Of a stretch of 64,000 nt of DNA, positions 1 through 12,402 are shown piece by piece; the first letter of the stretch is position 1, and every line of letters starts with the position of its first letter. The stretch covers positions 30,814,001 through 30,878,000 of the forward strand of contig OX467082.1 of the NCBI GenBank assembly GCA_950106755.1. Reading direction: 5' to 3'. A program made the position numbers and the translations under genes. The DNA comes from Climacium dendroides (taxonomy: Eukaryota; Streptophyta; Bryopsida; Hypnales; Climaciaceae). The notes under the pieces are model-generated. The model made no database searches, was not told where the DNA came from, and saw only the letters and a list, made by a program, of their open reading frames with translations.

Positions 1-386
1 TGTTTCTCGGGTGTTTCTCGTCCGTTCCCGAGAAGTTCTTATACGTTCCCATGGGTTCTCCCTAGCCCATCTAGCTACGCCGGGCCTATGGTGGAGAGGA
101 GAATGTCGTTGAGTTGTGCGGCGAGAATAGCATGTTTGTATTGTAGCGCCGCACACATGCTGCTATTTCTAAATTCCAGGAAACATTGGTTCCACACAAT
201 TGACAAAATCTGCACTAGAAACGAAAGGGAAGTGAATTTTAAACGAGTTGCCTGTTCCAACCTAGAATTTCCAGCCCTTGTTGTCGGGACTTGCCCATAC
301 TTGAAAGAGTATTTTTGTGGCCTTGATTTCGGTTGTCGACTACGGCTCTGCACAGATTCCCAGAACGGTCTACTGTTCTACCATCC
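1..386. other. Window edge, no gene recognised
   Basis: No coding region is supported. The first 60 bases hold several short GTTCTCG/GTTCCCG-like words that resemble the units of the minisatellite at 58768-58861. The remainder is unremarkable. Open frames on both strands here lack recognisable protein features. Confidence 0.5.
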
Positions 387-646
387 CATCGGGAAACCCC
401 CCCCCCCCCATTGTTGCAGTACTGCTGCAGTATTGTTTCATTGGGTTAATAGTATAGTACTCAAAGTATATTGTTGCAATACTGTAAACAATATTGTTTC
501 AATAAATTTACAGTGCACATATTGAAAATATATTGTTGCAATACTTTTTGCAATACTGCAACAATATGCTTTGAGTACTATACTGTTAAACCCATTGAAA
601 CAATACTGCAGCAATACTAAAGCAATGGGGGGGCTTTTTCCTGATG
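387..646. repeat. Foldback MITE with C-run/G-run ends
   Basis: The two halves are reverse complements over almost the whole length. The left arm starts CATCGGGAAA followed by a run of C and then CATTGTTGCAGTACTGC. The right arm read in reverse starts CATCAGGAAAAAGCCCCCCC and continues with matching ATTG, CTGCAGTATTGTTTCA and GTATAGTACTCAAAG blocks. There is no coding capacity. The superfamily is unassigned because no clear target duplication was found. The inner ATTGTTGCAATACT word recurs near 41.75 kb and 42.7 kb, so this is probably a small family. Confidence 0.75.
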
Positions 647-759
647 CCAGATTCTACATTCTCCGGATGAACAGTATACTGTACTGTGGTGCGGGGCGAG
701 GCGAAGATTATGTTACAATAAGCCTATTCAGTGAAGAGATGGGAGATTTTTATGTTAGG

Positions 760-1208
760 AGAATTGAGTTGAGAATTGAGTTGAGAATCTAGGGGAAAAA
801 ATAAATTTAAAAACACTTAATTTTCAATCATTAAAAAATTGTTAAGTAGAAGTTGGTTCAAGATTGAAGGGATAACTAAATTGTTGATAGCTCTAAGATG
901 GAATTGAAAGACATCAATCCCAATTGTGAGATTGTTCTAGCAAGTAAAGTTAACCCTCACTAACAATTTTTTTTGAAAAATAATAAAAATTGCATTAAAA
1001 AATGAATTCAATGAGTTATTTTTTTCAAGAAGATGCTTAGATTACCCAAATAAATAAGATTCGGTTCATTACTTTCTCATCACTAGTTCAAATAGAATGA
1101 ATCAAATCATTAGTAAAAAAATTTCAAAAAATCATGTCAAAAATTGAGATCACATGAGCCTACCCAAAATCCCAAGAGTTCTCCGTAGGGACCTTGGGAC
1201 TTTAGGGG
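760..1208 (+). mobile_element. 3' half of a TTAA-family A element
   Basis: The block matches the right half of the complete copy at 16241-17170 in the same order: TTGAGTTGAGAATCTAGGG, then GTTAAGTAGAAGT, then TGGAATTGAAAGACA, then the AATCATGTCAAAAATTGAGA segment, ending CTTTAGGGG before TTAT. The left half is missing. It is non-coding. Confidence 0.65.
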
Positions 1209-2779
1209 TTATACGAGGGCACTAGATGGTCAAAGGAATGCCCCAAATATGGAAAGAAATGAATAAGTAACACGAATTGTATTTGTAGTATTCTTCACCA
1301 ATTATTTTCATTGCATTAAGTAGGAAATGAATTATCTTTTAACATGAACTCCACATCCACTTCGTTACCATTTCTTATGCCCTAAAATTTCCAAAAATTC
1401 ATATTGTGTGATCTTAGGACATTTACATCAACTCCAATGAGTTCTTTTTGGGTTTGTCCAAAGTGTAATATTTTACAAATATCATTTTGCATTACCAAAT
1501 TGTGGTATGAGTATAAATTGTACACAATTCCTGTTTGAAGGTGTTATTTATGAATTAATTCATTTTTAGATTATATTAGTAACTTTTTATAATTTTCATG
1601 TGGCACGTATGAAGTTGTCTTGTGGCACTAGTTTTGCAAGGGTCATAATTTGGGAGGGTCAATACAAAAAAATTATTTCCTTTTAAAAGACCTAAAAAAT
1701 TTATCTCTAAAAGTTATGAACAAAACAAACATGATAGAAAATACTAAGAAAATGGACACTTTGATGTTTGATTTTTTAAAATAATAAAAAATTAAATTAA
1801 AAATTAAAAATCCATTTCTTCCTAACTTGAAGATGTTCCTTCTCAAATATTTTCATCTTTGGAAAAAAAAACATTGTGTTCTTTGCACTTGTGCAAAGGC
1901 AATGCACTTTGAACACATGTGGAAGATGGACGGTTTACTATTTTTAGAAAATCTCTTTATGGGCTTGTATGACTTTAGTAAAAGTCCTTACATCCCAATT
2001 TTGAGCCTCAAATTTTCATTTTTGAATCAAAATAGTACTAAAAATCCAAAATAGCCAAGGTAGACATTCAATTGGGGGGTGTTTAAAAATAGTAAAATAC
2101 ATTTTTTTAATGCAAAAATGATTCAATGTCTGCAATCACCCATGTACCTTCATTTCAAATTTCATGTAAAATTAATGTACAATGCAAATGTTATGAGCAA
2201 AAAAATCATGTCTTAGGCCATGGGGACAAAACACAGGACAAGTGTTTCTTTAAATCACCCTAAAATGGATGTCATTGAGTATTCTATTATTCACTACATG
2301 ATATTATTAATACATGACTTGTCCATTCATGACTTGCATTCAAGTTGTTTTTTGTGAGTAATAGTTTCAATCTATAAAATATGTACAACATATGCAATCT
2401 AAAACTCCACTCTTCTTTGCACAACTAGCACCTTCAAATATGCTTCAAGATTTCATATTTGGAGTGTTGAATAATCAAATGTTTGGAAAGAATTTTTAGA
2501 GCAATTTTGCAAAAGAAAAAACAATTTGCAACCCAATTTTCTTCTACATGAAAGTGACTAAGTTCTATGATTAACAACCAAATGCATTATCAATTAAAAT
2601 ACACATAAAAAAGTGAAAGACACATCAAAAGCATGTATAGTGTGGCTTAAAAGTTATGCACAAGGAGGTTACATAAATTCAAATTGTAAAAGTAGAGGGA
2701 CACCTACTTTTCTACTTTGTGATTACAAGACTAGATTATAAGACTTTTAATATAAAAACAACAACCTGATTTTTATTCT

Positions 2780-2975
2780 TTTTAAGAATTGTAAAGTAGG
2801 AGTTGGTATGAAATACAATGAAAATCTAAATCAGTAACAACTTTACAATGGAATTGAAATACACTATCCCAGAAATCAGATTGTTTTAGAAATAAATTTA
2901 AACATGTGGAAATTTTTTTAATTGTAAAAATTGAATTAAATTTTTTTTTAAAAAGATGCTTTGATTGCCCAAAAA
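2780..2975 (+). mobile_element. Internal fragment of a TTAA-family A element
   Basis: The fragment carries the same ordered words as the 16241-17170 copy: TTGTAAAGTAGGAGTTGGTA, then AATGGAATTGAAATACACTA, then AAGATGCTTTGATTGCCC. Neither terminus is preserved. It is non-coding. Confidence 0.55.
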
Positions 2976-5900
2976 TCAACAATCACCACAAATTTTTCAT
3001 CATAACTCTAAGTATTTTGAATCAAATCTATACATGGAGACAAAGTATTTTCTATAAGAAACAATTTTGAGTTTCCAAGTATTTTGAGTGTTTGTGATTT
3101 TTTGTGTATTGTCCAACAAACTTTGTTTTGAGCTTAGGGTAACAAAACTTTTGCTTTTGGGTGGATAAGTAAAAAAAAATTCAATGTTGTCTCTACCCAA
3201 AAACTATGGTAGATATTAAAAGATAAATTGTTCTAATATTAATTGTCAAAGGTACCATAAGGTTGCAAGTATCACGTATTGAAATATTGAATTCTATTAA
3301 TAGAATTCAATAATTATAGAATCTATGATATTTCAAAATCTACAAAATTAGAAAGATTTATAAAACTATATAGATTTGTGCCTCAAAAATCTATGAATCA
3401 TTTTAATTATGTATGCTAAAATCTACATAAAACTATATTTGAAAATAAAAAATCTACATTCTAAAAGAATGGATTTTGCAAAATTGCATTGATTTTGAGG
3501 TCATAGACACCTTGAACATATAACATTAAGAAAAATCCCCCCCAAAAAAACATACAAAATACCTTGAAGTCTTTCATTTTGGCCTCAAATCATTTTTGCA
3601 CAAGAAGAGACTTTAAATCCCTTGCAAAGCACAATAAATTATGATTTTTACACATAAGAAACTTGTAGCCTCCCTATATGATATAATTTCTTATATAAAA
3701 TATCTTGGAAAGATTGTCTTGAGTGATGGTGAAGTTGCTATGGACTATTGTACAAAGGAATGTAAGTGAATTTTTATTCTATTCTATTATTTACAATAGA
3801 AAAAAAATTCAAAATTATTACTAGGGATTTGTCGCTTTCCATGCTATAAGTGACACATGATTGAAAGATTTGAGGCCCCATTTATAGGTTTGCAACCCTT
3901 TGACAATAGAAATTAAAAGTCCATACATTTAGTAACAATACTTGTTGATGAAGATGGACAATTGGTCTTTAAAACTTTATTGAGATTAGATACTAAGTAT
4001 TTAATTTTTGCCCAGATAATATTAGTATTTATGTTGATGAAAACCATTAGTATTTATATTGATACTGTTTGGAATTCTTCATTGATAGTCAATAATGCAA
4101 AATGTGATCTATAATGGCATTTTAAAAATAAATCTCTCCTAGACTTGCCTACTTGGTTGATTAATTTTGTTTGAGGAGTTCACTTTGAAGATCGCATGAA
4201 ATGAAGTATCTCCTATATCATTTCAAATGCATTATTGGCTTTCATGGTAAAACAAAAGATGTGTATCAAAGTTTAAATTAACACCTAGTGTACCTTGTGG
4301 CAACTAGTGGTGATCAATATATTAATCACGTGCATTACTTAGGATAAAGTCTCTTGAATATTTTTAAGTTTGTCTATATGCAAATATGCATTAGTATTAG
4401 TTGCATTGAGAGTTGTGCATTGTCTTGCAAACCACTTAAGGTAGAGGAACCTATTTCGGACAGGCCCTCCATTTTGGTTTCGTAGACTCTCCTATTCTGG
4501 ATATCAATTAAATGCATTGGTTATTGCAAAAGATTCTCTATTGGTACTTTCTTGCCCAATTATCTCTCTTCTTTCTTGGCTTAGGGAAAAGTGCCAAATA
4601 GAACCACAATAGGTGAGTCTATAAAACCAGAATGGATCCGGATGAAAAATCCATTTTCATATTCAATGAAATATTCATTTTAGGAGAAAAAATTTTGTTT
4701 TGGGGGGGGAATTTTTTGGCAACCTTGTTTTTGCACACCCTGAAATAACACGCTACATGACTTTCCCAAAAAATATACACTAAAATGCTTAAGTTATCCG
4801 AAATAGGTACTTCTACCTTAATTGAGTTTAATGCAAGGTGTATTTTCATCTTGTCACATTGGTATTGATTGGAAGTGAGTTTCACCTCATTCATGTATTT
4901 GAATGTAACAATGACCATACTTAAACACTTGTGGAGTCACTATCGCTCATTATTGTTGTTTGTCACATATTGGCATGTTATGATCTTAGCATGGTGTGTT
5001 TGTGCACAACAAATCAATTGACCAATGACAAGTGGTGTAGAACAGAAAACCAACATAACTTAGATTGGGCATGTAGACATATCCTTCACATAATAGGGTG
5101 GGGGTGCTTGGAGATTATTCAGAGGGACCTAGAATACTTTTCAACCAATTAGAGTAGTTGTTAATATATATTGGAGTACTTGGCAATTATCTAAGAAATA
5201 AAAATCATGAAAATGTAATGAAAATTTATTTTTTTAAATTTGAAGGAAGCTTTGAATTTAGAAAAAAAGGAGAAGCAATCAACAAAGGGCCCTAGGGGCC
5301 TAGATCACACAACAAGTTTCCAACATAGGGAGAGAAAATTGCTAGTAAAAATATTTTGTATATCCACCATGTATTATTAGTAAACTAAAGAAAAATGGCA
5401 TTTTGTTTGTCTTCACTACACTTGTGGAAAATTGCAAGGAATCAATGCTAAGTTATGTCAAGATCAAGGTTTTTTGTTTCATTTTTTATAAAGTGGCAAA
5501 GTGGCAATATTATATTTTATAGTATTGCTCCAAATTTCAACATTCATCCACATATTGGATAGAAAATATTACATTAGTACATATCACATATCTATAATTA
5601 TATTTTCATCCACAATCTACCAATTTCATCTAAGATTTTTTCTTAATTCGAAGTTTTCTAGCAATTTTCCACCCTTTCAATACCATTTTGTTCCAAAGGC
5701 ATGGTGCTCAGCCCATTACTTGGGTACAAATGGCCGCCAAATCGCAAAAAAACAAACCCACTAGTCAAGATGAATTGTATAGGGCCATGCCAACACTAGG
5801 GTTTATATGAACATTGGTTTTTTTTCAATGTTGAATTGATGATGCTCCAAGGAGTCCAAACATGTGCCCTGTTGTTTGGGCATAGCAACCTTTTACCACA

Positions 5901-8576
5901 TTGGTGGAGATGTTGCTATTACAATAGCCAACACAATATTGTATAAGCAGGCAATAGTCCTCCCATGTTGAGAAGGTAAGTTTTTTATGCTTTGCTAAGT
6001 TAGATATTGGAGAGGGATTGACGAAGTAATTCAAGGATTGGGGATGACTGAGGAGCCACGGAAGACAATTTTGTTTGCTCTACGGATCCTCTTTTCAAGG
6101 ATGCGAACAGGGACCCCTGCCTCACGGGTAAACAATATTATGGAGGAACTCGTCAGTTCCTGCAGCGTACGAAGAAGCTGCCCAGCAATCCAGCAATGTG
6201 GTGCACACACGGCAAGCAAGCCGGCACATGATCCCAAGCTCACCACGACGCAGCCGTCGAGCTACTGCTTGCACAGAAAGTCTTGCTAGTTGGTGCATGG
6301 CTGACGACACTGGCCCTCACAAGACTTGTATGAAAATAGGATTTCTGGTGTAATAGTCCTGCGAGAATCTTCGCTATCGCCCTACCTTCAATGCTTGACA
6401 GCTTGAGTGGCTTGGCAAGGGCTCCCGGTATTTCTGCAGATCCATCCTCATCTCTACAGTGGCGTCCCCAGCCATTAAGTTACACTGAACCCCCACTTCG
6501 CAGTACAGTAACAACGAAGTTAACTTAAACAACAACAAGCAGCCACAACAGATTTGTCGACCGGTTTGCCCTCGCTCTCCACGAGACCCACTCACACTAT
6601 TTATAAAATGATTCAGTTGGTGTAGGCTGAATATTCTCGTACTGCACCAATTTCCAACAAATAGAATTCTTTAGGTTGACACTACATTGGATTATTGGAA
6701 GTAACACTAGTTTTGAACCGTCACCAATGAGACAAACTAAGATCGTCTCCTGTGGTCCTTAAACTTTTAGCTCTCCAAAATGACAAAAAGTGGCTCTTCA
6801 AACTAATTGGCATACAAGACATGCTTGAAAACCTCTGCAGTGCAACTCAAGGTTGTGACACCACATCCGATATAATGGAAACAAATGAATGTAGGAGGAT
6901 CAATTCTACAATGAAAGAGAATCAATGTGAAAACATGACAAAATTTTACCCTCTCTTTGCCTTTTGAAGAGCTCGTCAAAGAAAGTCCATGTAGTTCAAC
7001 AATCATCAGAATTCATTCAATGGGCCCGCAAGAATGGCATACTTGATAGTGAGGGACATGGGTTTCATTTTTTGGCAAAATCTATCAAATCTTGAAATTG
7101 GTGTTCTAAGTAGCCATTTGGAGGACCATATGGGATGCTTTAAACTAGTTTATTCTAAAGAAGCTTTATTCTAGTAGTATTGGCTTGCTTTTTAAATAAG
7201 GTTCTTCTCAAACTATAGCTTCTATAAGCTCTATCAATGCAAAACCTCCTTTTCTTTGGTCTAAAGCAAACAATATGGACATAGGAGCTAATGTCCCCAC
7301 CTATGCTCATCAAAATTGTGGTATATTAAAGTATTGTAAACTTGTGATTTATTAATTTGTAAATTATAAAACTTAAACTTATCACTTCTAGATTCAAAAT
7401 CTTGTATTTCTAGAATTAAAATTTTAGATTTTTTTTTTAGGTTTATAGATTCTAAATTTCTTTTGTTTAAAATTTGATGCATTAAAATTAATAATAATAA
7501 TATATTCAATTTGAATTTACAAACTTAGAACTATGCAAAAGGAGAGGGCTTAACTAAATGGGGCAAACTTCAAATGGATTTTTCAAGACCTAATATATCT
7601 TAGATAAAAACAAAGGAGTTCAAATGGATAGCAATCTAATGCATTGTAGATGAGAGGATACATGAAAGTATGAACAAAATTCAAAAACAGTCTTGTCATG
7701 AATTTTGTTAAATTGAAGTGATTTTGGCACCAAAAATTGTAGGACATTTTTATGCTTAGTGCACTCCAATTATGGCTTTGGAACTAGAATTGCATTTTTA
7801 ATGCACATCATGCAAATAGAGAAATCATTACATAAATAATGATTTTGAAGCGATTTTTGTAATGAGTTCTTATGAAATTAAAATTATGTAAATTCACTTA
7901 TCAAAACTTTAATGTATATAATCTATATATGTTTTTAAAATTAAAAACGAATCGCATAGCAAAGATTTAGGGATTTAAAAAACCTCTTTCAAAATTGTTT
8001 GATATTAGTTTTAGGCTAGAATTGAAAATGAATTAAATCACAAATAAATAAAAAATATATATATATTTATGGATTTTCTTCCATAAAGTCTTTATGTTAT
8101 TAGATTCATTTTTCAATTTTCATTAATTTTTTGGAAAAAATAAATATAGATTCAAAGTGTTAAAAATATTTTTTGATTTTTTTCATTCTAAATATATATA
8201 AAATATATATTAATTTTTTAAAATTTCAAATTAAAGAAATAGTTTCATGTCCCTTCAAGTAAAGAAGAGTTAATTTTTAGCATTAAACAATAAAAGGAAA
8301 TATGATTTCTTAGTGCATTTATGCATTAAAATAATTGTGACAAGACATAAGAGGATTCTATTTTTGGAATGTTTTCTAATTTTTTAAATTATCAAGTTTT
8401 GGATGCAAGTAGAAACCAAAAATCAAAATATAAAATCCAAAAGGAATAATAATTTTATAACTTAAATCATCGTTCACAATGACAATGAAGTATCAAAGTG
8501 CCAAAATTGTGAAATTGTCAATTCTACGGACATCTATACAAATTTGTATAAAATAAGATATGTTTGAATTTAGATT

Positions 8577-8705
8577 TCATACTACATGTCTTGAAAAGTG
8601 TCAAACTAGTTGAATATGGTCAATTCAAAATTATTATTGTTTCACACTACATGTCTTGAAAAGTGTCAAACTAGTTGAACATGGTCAATTCAACATTTTA
8701 ATGGT
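8577..8705 (+). repeat. Two-copy tandem duplication, 65-bp period
   Basis: The block CTACATGTCTTGAAAAGTGT is followed by CAAACTAGTTGAA and ATGGTCAATTCAA. It occurs twice in direct orientation with a 65-bp offset and few differences. It is a recent local duplication in non-coding DNA. Confidence 0.8.
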
Positions 8706-9072
8706 TTCAATTGGCTTCAAAGTTTGTAGCTTCAACTAGTTGGCCTCCCCCCAAAATGTCATGCACATTAACCTTGAAAGGACCTCATTGTTGCTTAGAA
8801 ATTAACAAATTAACCTTTATATGTCAATGCCTAAACTAAATTTTACATAAAGGTGTTCAAAGGAATTTAATTGTATCAATTTGAATGATCAATTGCATAT
8901 AGTTTTACCTTAGTAAATACATTGCCTATATAATCAAAATCATCAAAATCAAATAGACATGGTTCTTATCATAACAACCTTAGTCTTTTAATCCTACTAA
9001 TTTACAAAGGAAAGATAAGTTAGAAAGAAATTATTGTTGTTTTCAATTGTAACTCTAGGATCAATGTTTTAA

Positions 9073-10781
9073 CTCCTAAAGGAACATGATGTTTTTTGGT
9101 CAAAAAACACTCAAAACTGCTATTTCTATTGTAAAGAACAAAAAATTTATAAGAATGTGTAGAATTTTTTTTATAAACTTTGACTATGCAAGTTACAAGA
9201 CATGTGTACTTAAAATAAAGAAAACAAGCTTTTTTGCACTTTGTGTGATTAAACCCTAAAGAACCAATCGGTGTTTTTTGACAACATGGCAAATTTGGGC
9301 AACTCACTACAAATGGAATTTTTTTTCATTGAAATTTTCACACAACATGTGTCCAAGGAGTAGCTTTAAGGTCCAAGAATTTTCATAACTTTTGACTTCA
9401 TGGTTAAAAAGTTATTGTACGATATGAAATTTTCAACATTTAGCAAGCAATTTGGGCAGAAAAAAAACTTCTTTAAAAAACACTTTTAAAAAAAATAAAA
9501 ATTTGAAATTGGTTCTCTAGATTTATATATAGGTGGAAATCTTTGAATCATTCCATTTTGATTAATGAGATGAAAGTTATGAGGAGTTTTAGTTGTGGGT
9601 AGTTTGCGGATAGTTATGGAATCTATATTCTAAAATAAACTTTGAAGTCCTTTATTTAACTCAATTTTCAATATTTTTGAAAAAAATTAAAAACATTAGG
9701 CATATATGGTTTATTACAACATTACAACCATTGGGATTGGGATTTTTCAATTCCATAAATAAATTGTTAACAATTTAGTATTTTGAATCATTTTCTACTT
9801 CTTTCTACTTTCTATTTTTTCCCTATATGTTGTACAATTCCAAATGATTTGAAAATTTTCAAACATGTAGCAAACTTGCTTTGAAGAATGAATCCAAAGA
9901 ATAACCACCATTTTGGACATTTTTTCATAGTGATCTGACCTTGTGAAGTACAACTGCCTAGTTTTTTGCAGGGATAAAAAAAGGATTTTTGTTACTTCAA
10001 ACACTAATATCTTGCACTCTACATGGTGGAAATTTTTGAAATTTTTTCCACATCTCCTCGAGCCAAATGAATATAAGATCCTATAGTTAGATGTGTCCAA
10101 AAATGATTTTTTTCAAAAAATTGGTACTTGTACTAGAGATGGCAATTTTGGAGCATTTTTGGTGAAAACAATCAAAATCGTTTGGGGTTAAAATAGAAGA
10201 CTTTGAATCTTCTGTTGGAACTTAAAATATTTATGTTGAAGAATTGAGTTTATAATCTAGGGAGAAAAATCATAAAAAGAACTTTTTATTCTTTAAAATA
10301 TTGTTAAGTAGAATAGGTAGAAGGATAGTAGAAAAACTAAATTGTTAATAGCTTTAAAATGGAATTGAAAGACACTAATGCCAATGGTGAGATTGTTTTA
10401 GCAAATATATTGAATTTTCCAAAAGTTTTCTTTTTCAAATTATGAAAATAGAGTTTAGAAATGAATCATATAAGCTAATTTTTGAAGAAGATGCTCTAAT
10501 TGCCCAAAAAACAAGAAGCATTAGTGTCTTTCAATTCCATTTTAAAAAAAATTTGCTCAAGTTTTTGTGGTTTTGTTCTGCTTCTCAATGAACTTAAAAA
10601 AAAGGCTTATTGTAGAATAACTTTTGCTCCAAGGCATTGAAATAAAATTTGCATTCCCACAAAGCTTATGTATTTTTTTATAACCTAAAAAAGAATTTCA
10701 AAAAATCATGTCAAAAATTGAGGTCATATGAGCCTACCCAAAATCCATCTTATCTCAAGAGGGGACAATATCCTTTAGGGG
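9073..10781 (+). mobile_element. TTAA-flanked non-coding element, family A, interrupted
   Basis: The left end TTAA-CTCCTAAAGGAACATGA (TTAA at 9069-9072) and the right end ATCCTTTAGGGG-TTAA (TTAA at 10782-10785) form terminal inverted repeats like those of the uninterrupted copy at 16241-17170. The inner sequence also matches: AAAAAACACTCAAAACT near the left end, and TAGGGAGAAAAAT, GTTAAGTAGAA and AAAAATTGAGGTCATATGAG in the right half. The copy is split by the family B element at 9253-10187. No protein is encoded. The TTAA target duplication is typical of piggyBac-type elements, but no transposase is present to confirm that. Confidence 0.75.
9253..10187 (-). mobile_element. TTAA-flanked non-coding element, family B, nested in family A
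   Basis: The element is flanked by TTAA at 9249-9252 and 10188-10191. Its left end, ACCCTAAAGAACCA, then CAACATGGCAAATTTGGGCAA, matches the reversed right end of the copy at 37319-38230. Its right end, TTTTGGTGAAAACAATCAA, matches that copy's reversed left end. It is about 935 bp long and non-coding. It interrupts a family A copy at a point where the uninterrupted copy at 16.2 kb reads through, so this is a genuine insertion. Confidence 0.78.
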
Positions 10782-10785
10782 TTAA

Positions 10786-11449
10786 TTTGATTTTAGAAAC
10801 ATAATCAATGAATTGTAATGAATTTCATCTTCTTTTCACAACATCAAAACCAAGTCATTAGAGCATCCCCAGGTTGGGCTCTTCAAATAGGGGCACCAAG
10901 GCTCTTCAAAGAAGGTTTTGGCGTGGGTTCATGAACCAATCGAGGGTTTCATTGGAAGGGTACTCATCGGTGGAGTAGAAGCTCACTTGCCAAGCACATC
11001 CCCCAAGGAAGTAAATTGCCACCTCATGAAGAACACCACCTTTGTCAGGGCCAAGTGGAGGTTCATGAGGGTTCACAAGTTTGATTGATTTTTGTGGCTG
11101 CTTCATTATAGGAGACGACCAGGAATTCATCTTCTTCCAGTTTGAATTTCCTGAGTACTTTGAGAATTGTGTGCAAGGGTGAGGGAGGGTGGAAGGGTGA
11201 CATTTGTGGGCTTGAAGCTATTTTGAAAGTTGTTGTGCAACTATAGAGACTTGGAGAGCAAGAGTTGCAGCACATTTGCAAGAGATGTGTGAGGACAACA
11301 AAGTAGATGACATCATCTTCACCAATTTTCTAGATCAAGTTTGTGATGATTCCATTTTTGAGCCAATGGTACAAGCAGGAGGGTTAAGGCCTAAATGATG
11401 TGGAAGTTTAGAGAGAGAGAGACTAGATGGACATGAGAGAATTTTCTCT
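10786..11449 (+). other. Possible left end and leader of an old PIF element
   Basis: After TCATTA at about 10855-10860 the sequence reads GAGCATCCCCAGGTTGGGCT, which looks like the start of a plant PIF/Harbinger or Tourist terminal repeat. The matching right end was not found beyond 14432. The segment up to the transposase relic at 11450 has no recognisable coding frame of its own, although decayed N-terminal transposase codons may lie within it. Confidence 0.35.
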
Positions 11450-12402
11450 AATTATTTTGCGGAGACACCTATTTATGGACCATTGTATTTCCGTCAGCGC
11501 TTTCGTATGCGGAGGCCGCTATTTTTATTAATTACGTCTAGGATATGTACTCAAGATAGTTATTTTTTATAGAAGCGTGATGTAGTAGGGAAATTAGGCC
11601 TCTCATCACTTCAAAAGTGCATTGCCGCGATTCGAATGCTTGCATATGGCATAACAGTAGATGCCACTAATGAGTATTGCTGCATAGCTAAATCTGCAAT
11701 TATGGAGGCCATGAAGACATTTTGTCAAGTTGCTCATACCAAGTTTAGCAAGTAGTACTGAGGCAACCAATAAAAGTTGATATTGAGAAGCAGTTGGCCA
11801 TAAATGTTGAGCATGGCTAGTCTAGGATGTTTGCTTCAATTGACTGTATACATTACATATGGAAGAATTGCCCTGTGGTGTAGCAAGGAGATTATAGAAA
11901 TGGAGATCGATCCATTATACTTAAAGCCATTGCAAACCAAGGGCTATATATTTGGCATATTTTTTTTGGTTTGCTAGGGGCAAACAATGACCTAAATGTG
12001 TTCGACCAAAGCCCACTCATCTAGAATATGCTTAGTGGTGAAGGTTAGGATATGAATTTTTCTATTAATGGTGTTCTATACGATCGGTACTAGTTATTTA
12101 TAGATGGGATTTATCCATCGTGGATGTGTTTTGTACAAACGATGCATGCACCTAATGATGAGAAGCAACAAGAAAGTGCCCGCAAAGACGTGGAAAGGTG
12201 TTTGGGGATTCTACAGGTACAATTCACCATCATCAAGAATCCATGTAGCTAGTGGAGCCCTGACTATATTAAAGAAATCATGTTCACATGTTGTATTTTG
12301 TACAATATGATCTTAGAGGACGAAGAAGATGCCAGTCTAGATTTTTCGTTCCCTCTTAATGATGTGGTACTAGTGCATCGGGATTTGTCTTACAAAGATT
12401 AG
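11450..12402 (+). pseudogene. PIF/Harbinger (ALP1/HARBI1-like) transposase, degraded
   Basis: A DDE transposase of the plant PIF/Harbinger superfamily can be followed in one frame from 11450 to about 11750 and, after a frameshift near 11755, in a second frame from 11758 to the stop at 12400-12402. The family N-terminal block reads FRQRFRMRRPLFL, then LQKCIAAIRMLAYGIT. The catalytic regions read SIDCIHYIWKNCP (first D), GLLGANNDLNVF (second D) and ARKDVERCLGILQ (E). The FSINGVLYD and DGIYPSW blocks lie between the last two. Seven in-frame stops interrupt it and every one is TAG. The converging ORF1 relic at 13516-14432 completes the usual two-gene PIF layout. It is certainly non-functional. 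Confidence 0.9.

Larger units (their letters stand above)
1213..9068. other. Long AT-rich stretch without a recognisable gene
   Basis: Only short open frames occur and none resembles a known protein. The stretch holds an internal fragment of TTAA-family A at about 2780-2975, runs of AGATTTnTA-like words near 3290-3480, a patch of higher GC content at about 6030-6610, and a tandem duplication at 8577-8705. The GC-richer patch has open frames on both strands but no domain that I recognise. It may be a worn transposon or a former exon. Confidence 0.5.

Noticed and set aside
6030..6610. A GC-richer patch with open frames on both strands, considered as a gene
   Set aside because: No domain, no splice structure and no family resemblance could be found; recorded only as a composition change.
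11450..12402. Use of TAG as a sense codon, since all stops in this transposase are TAG
   Set aside because: The p24 gene reads normally, other relics here also contain TGA and TAA, and methylation-driven decay explains the pattern more simply.
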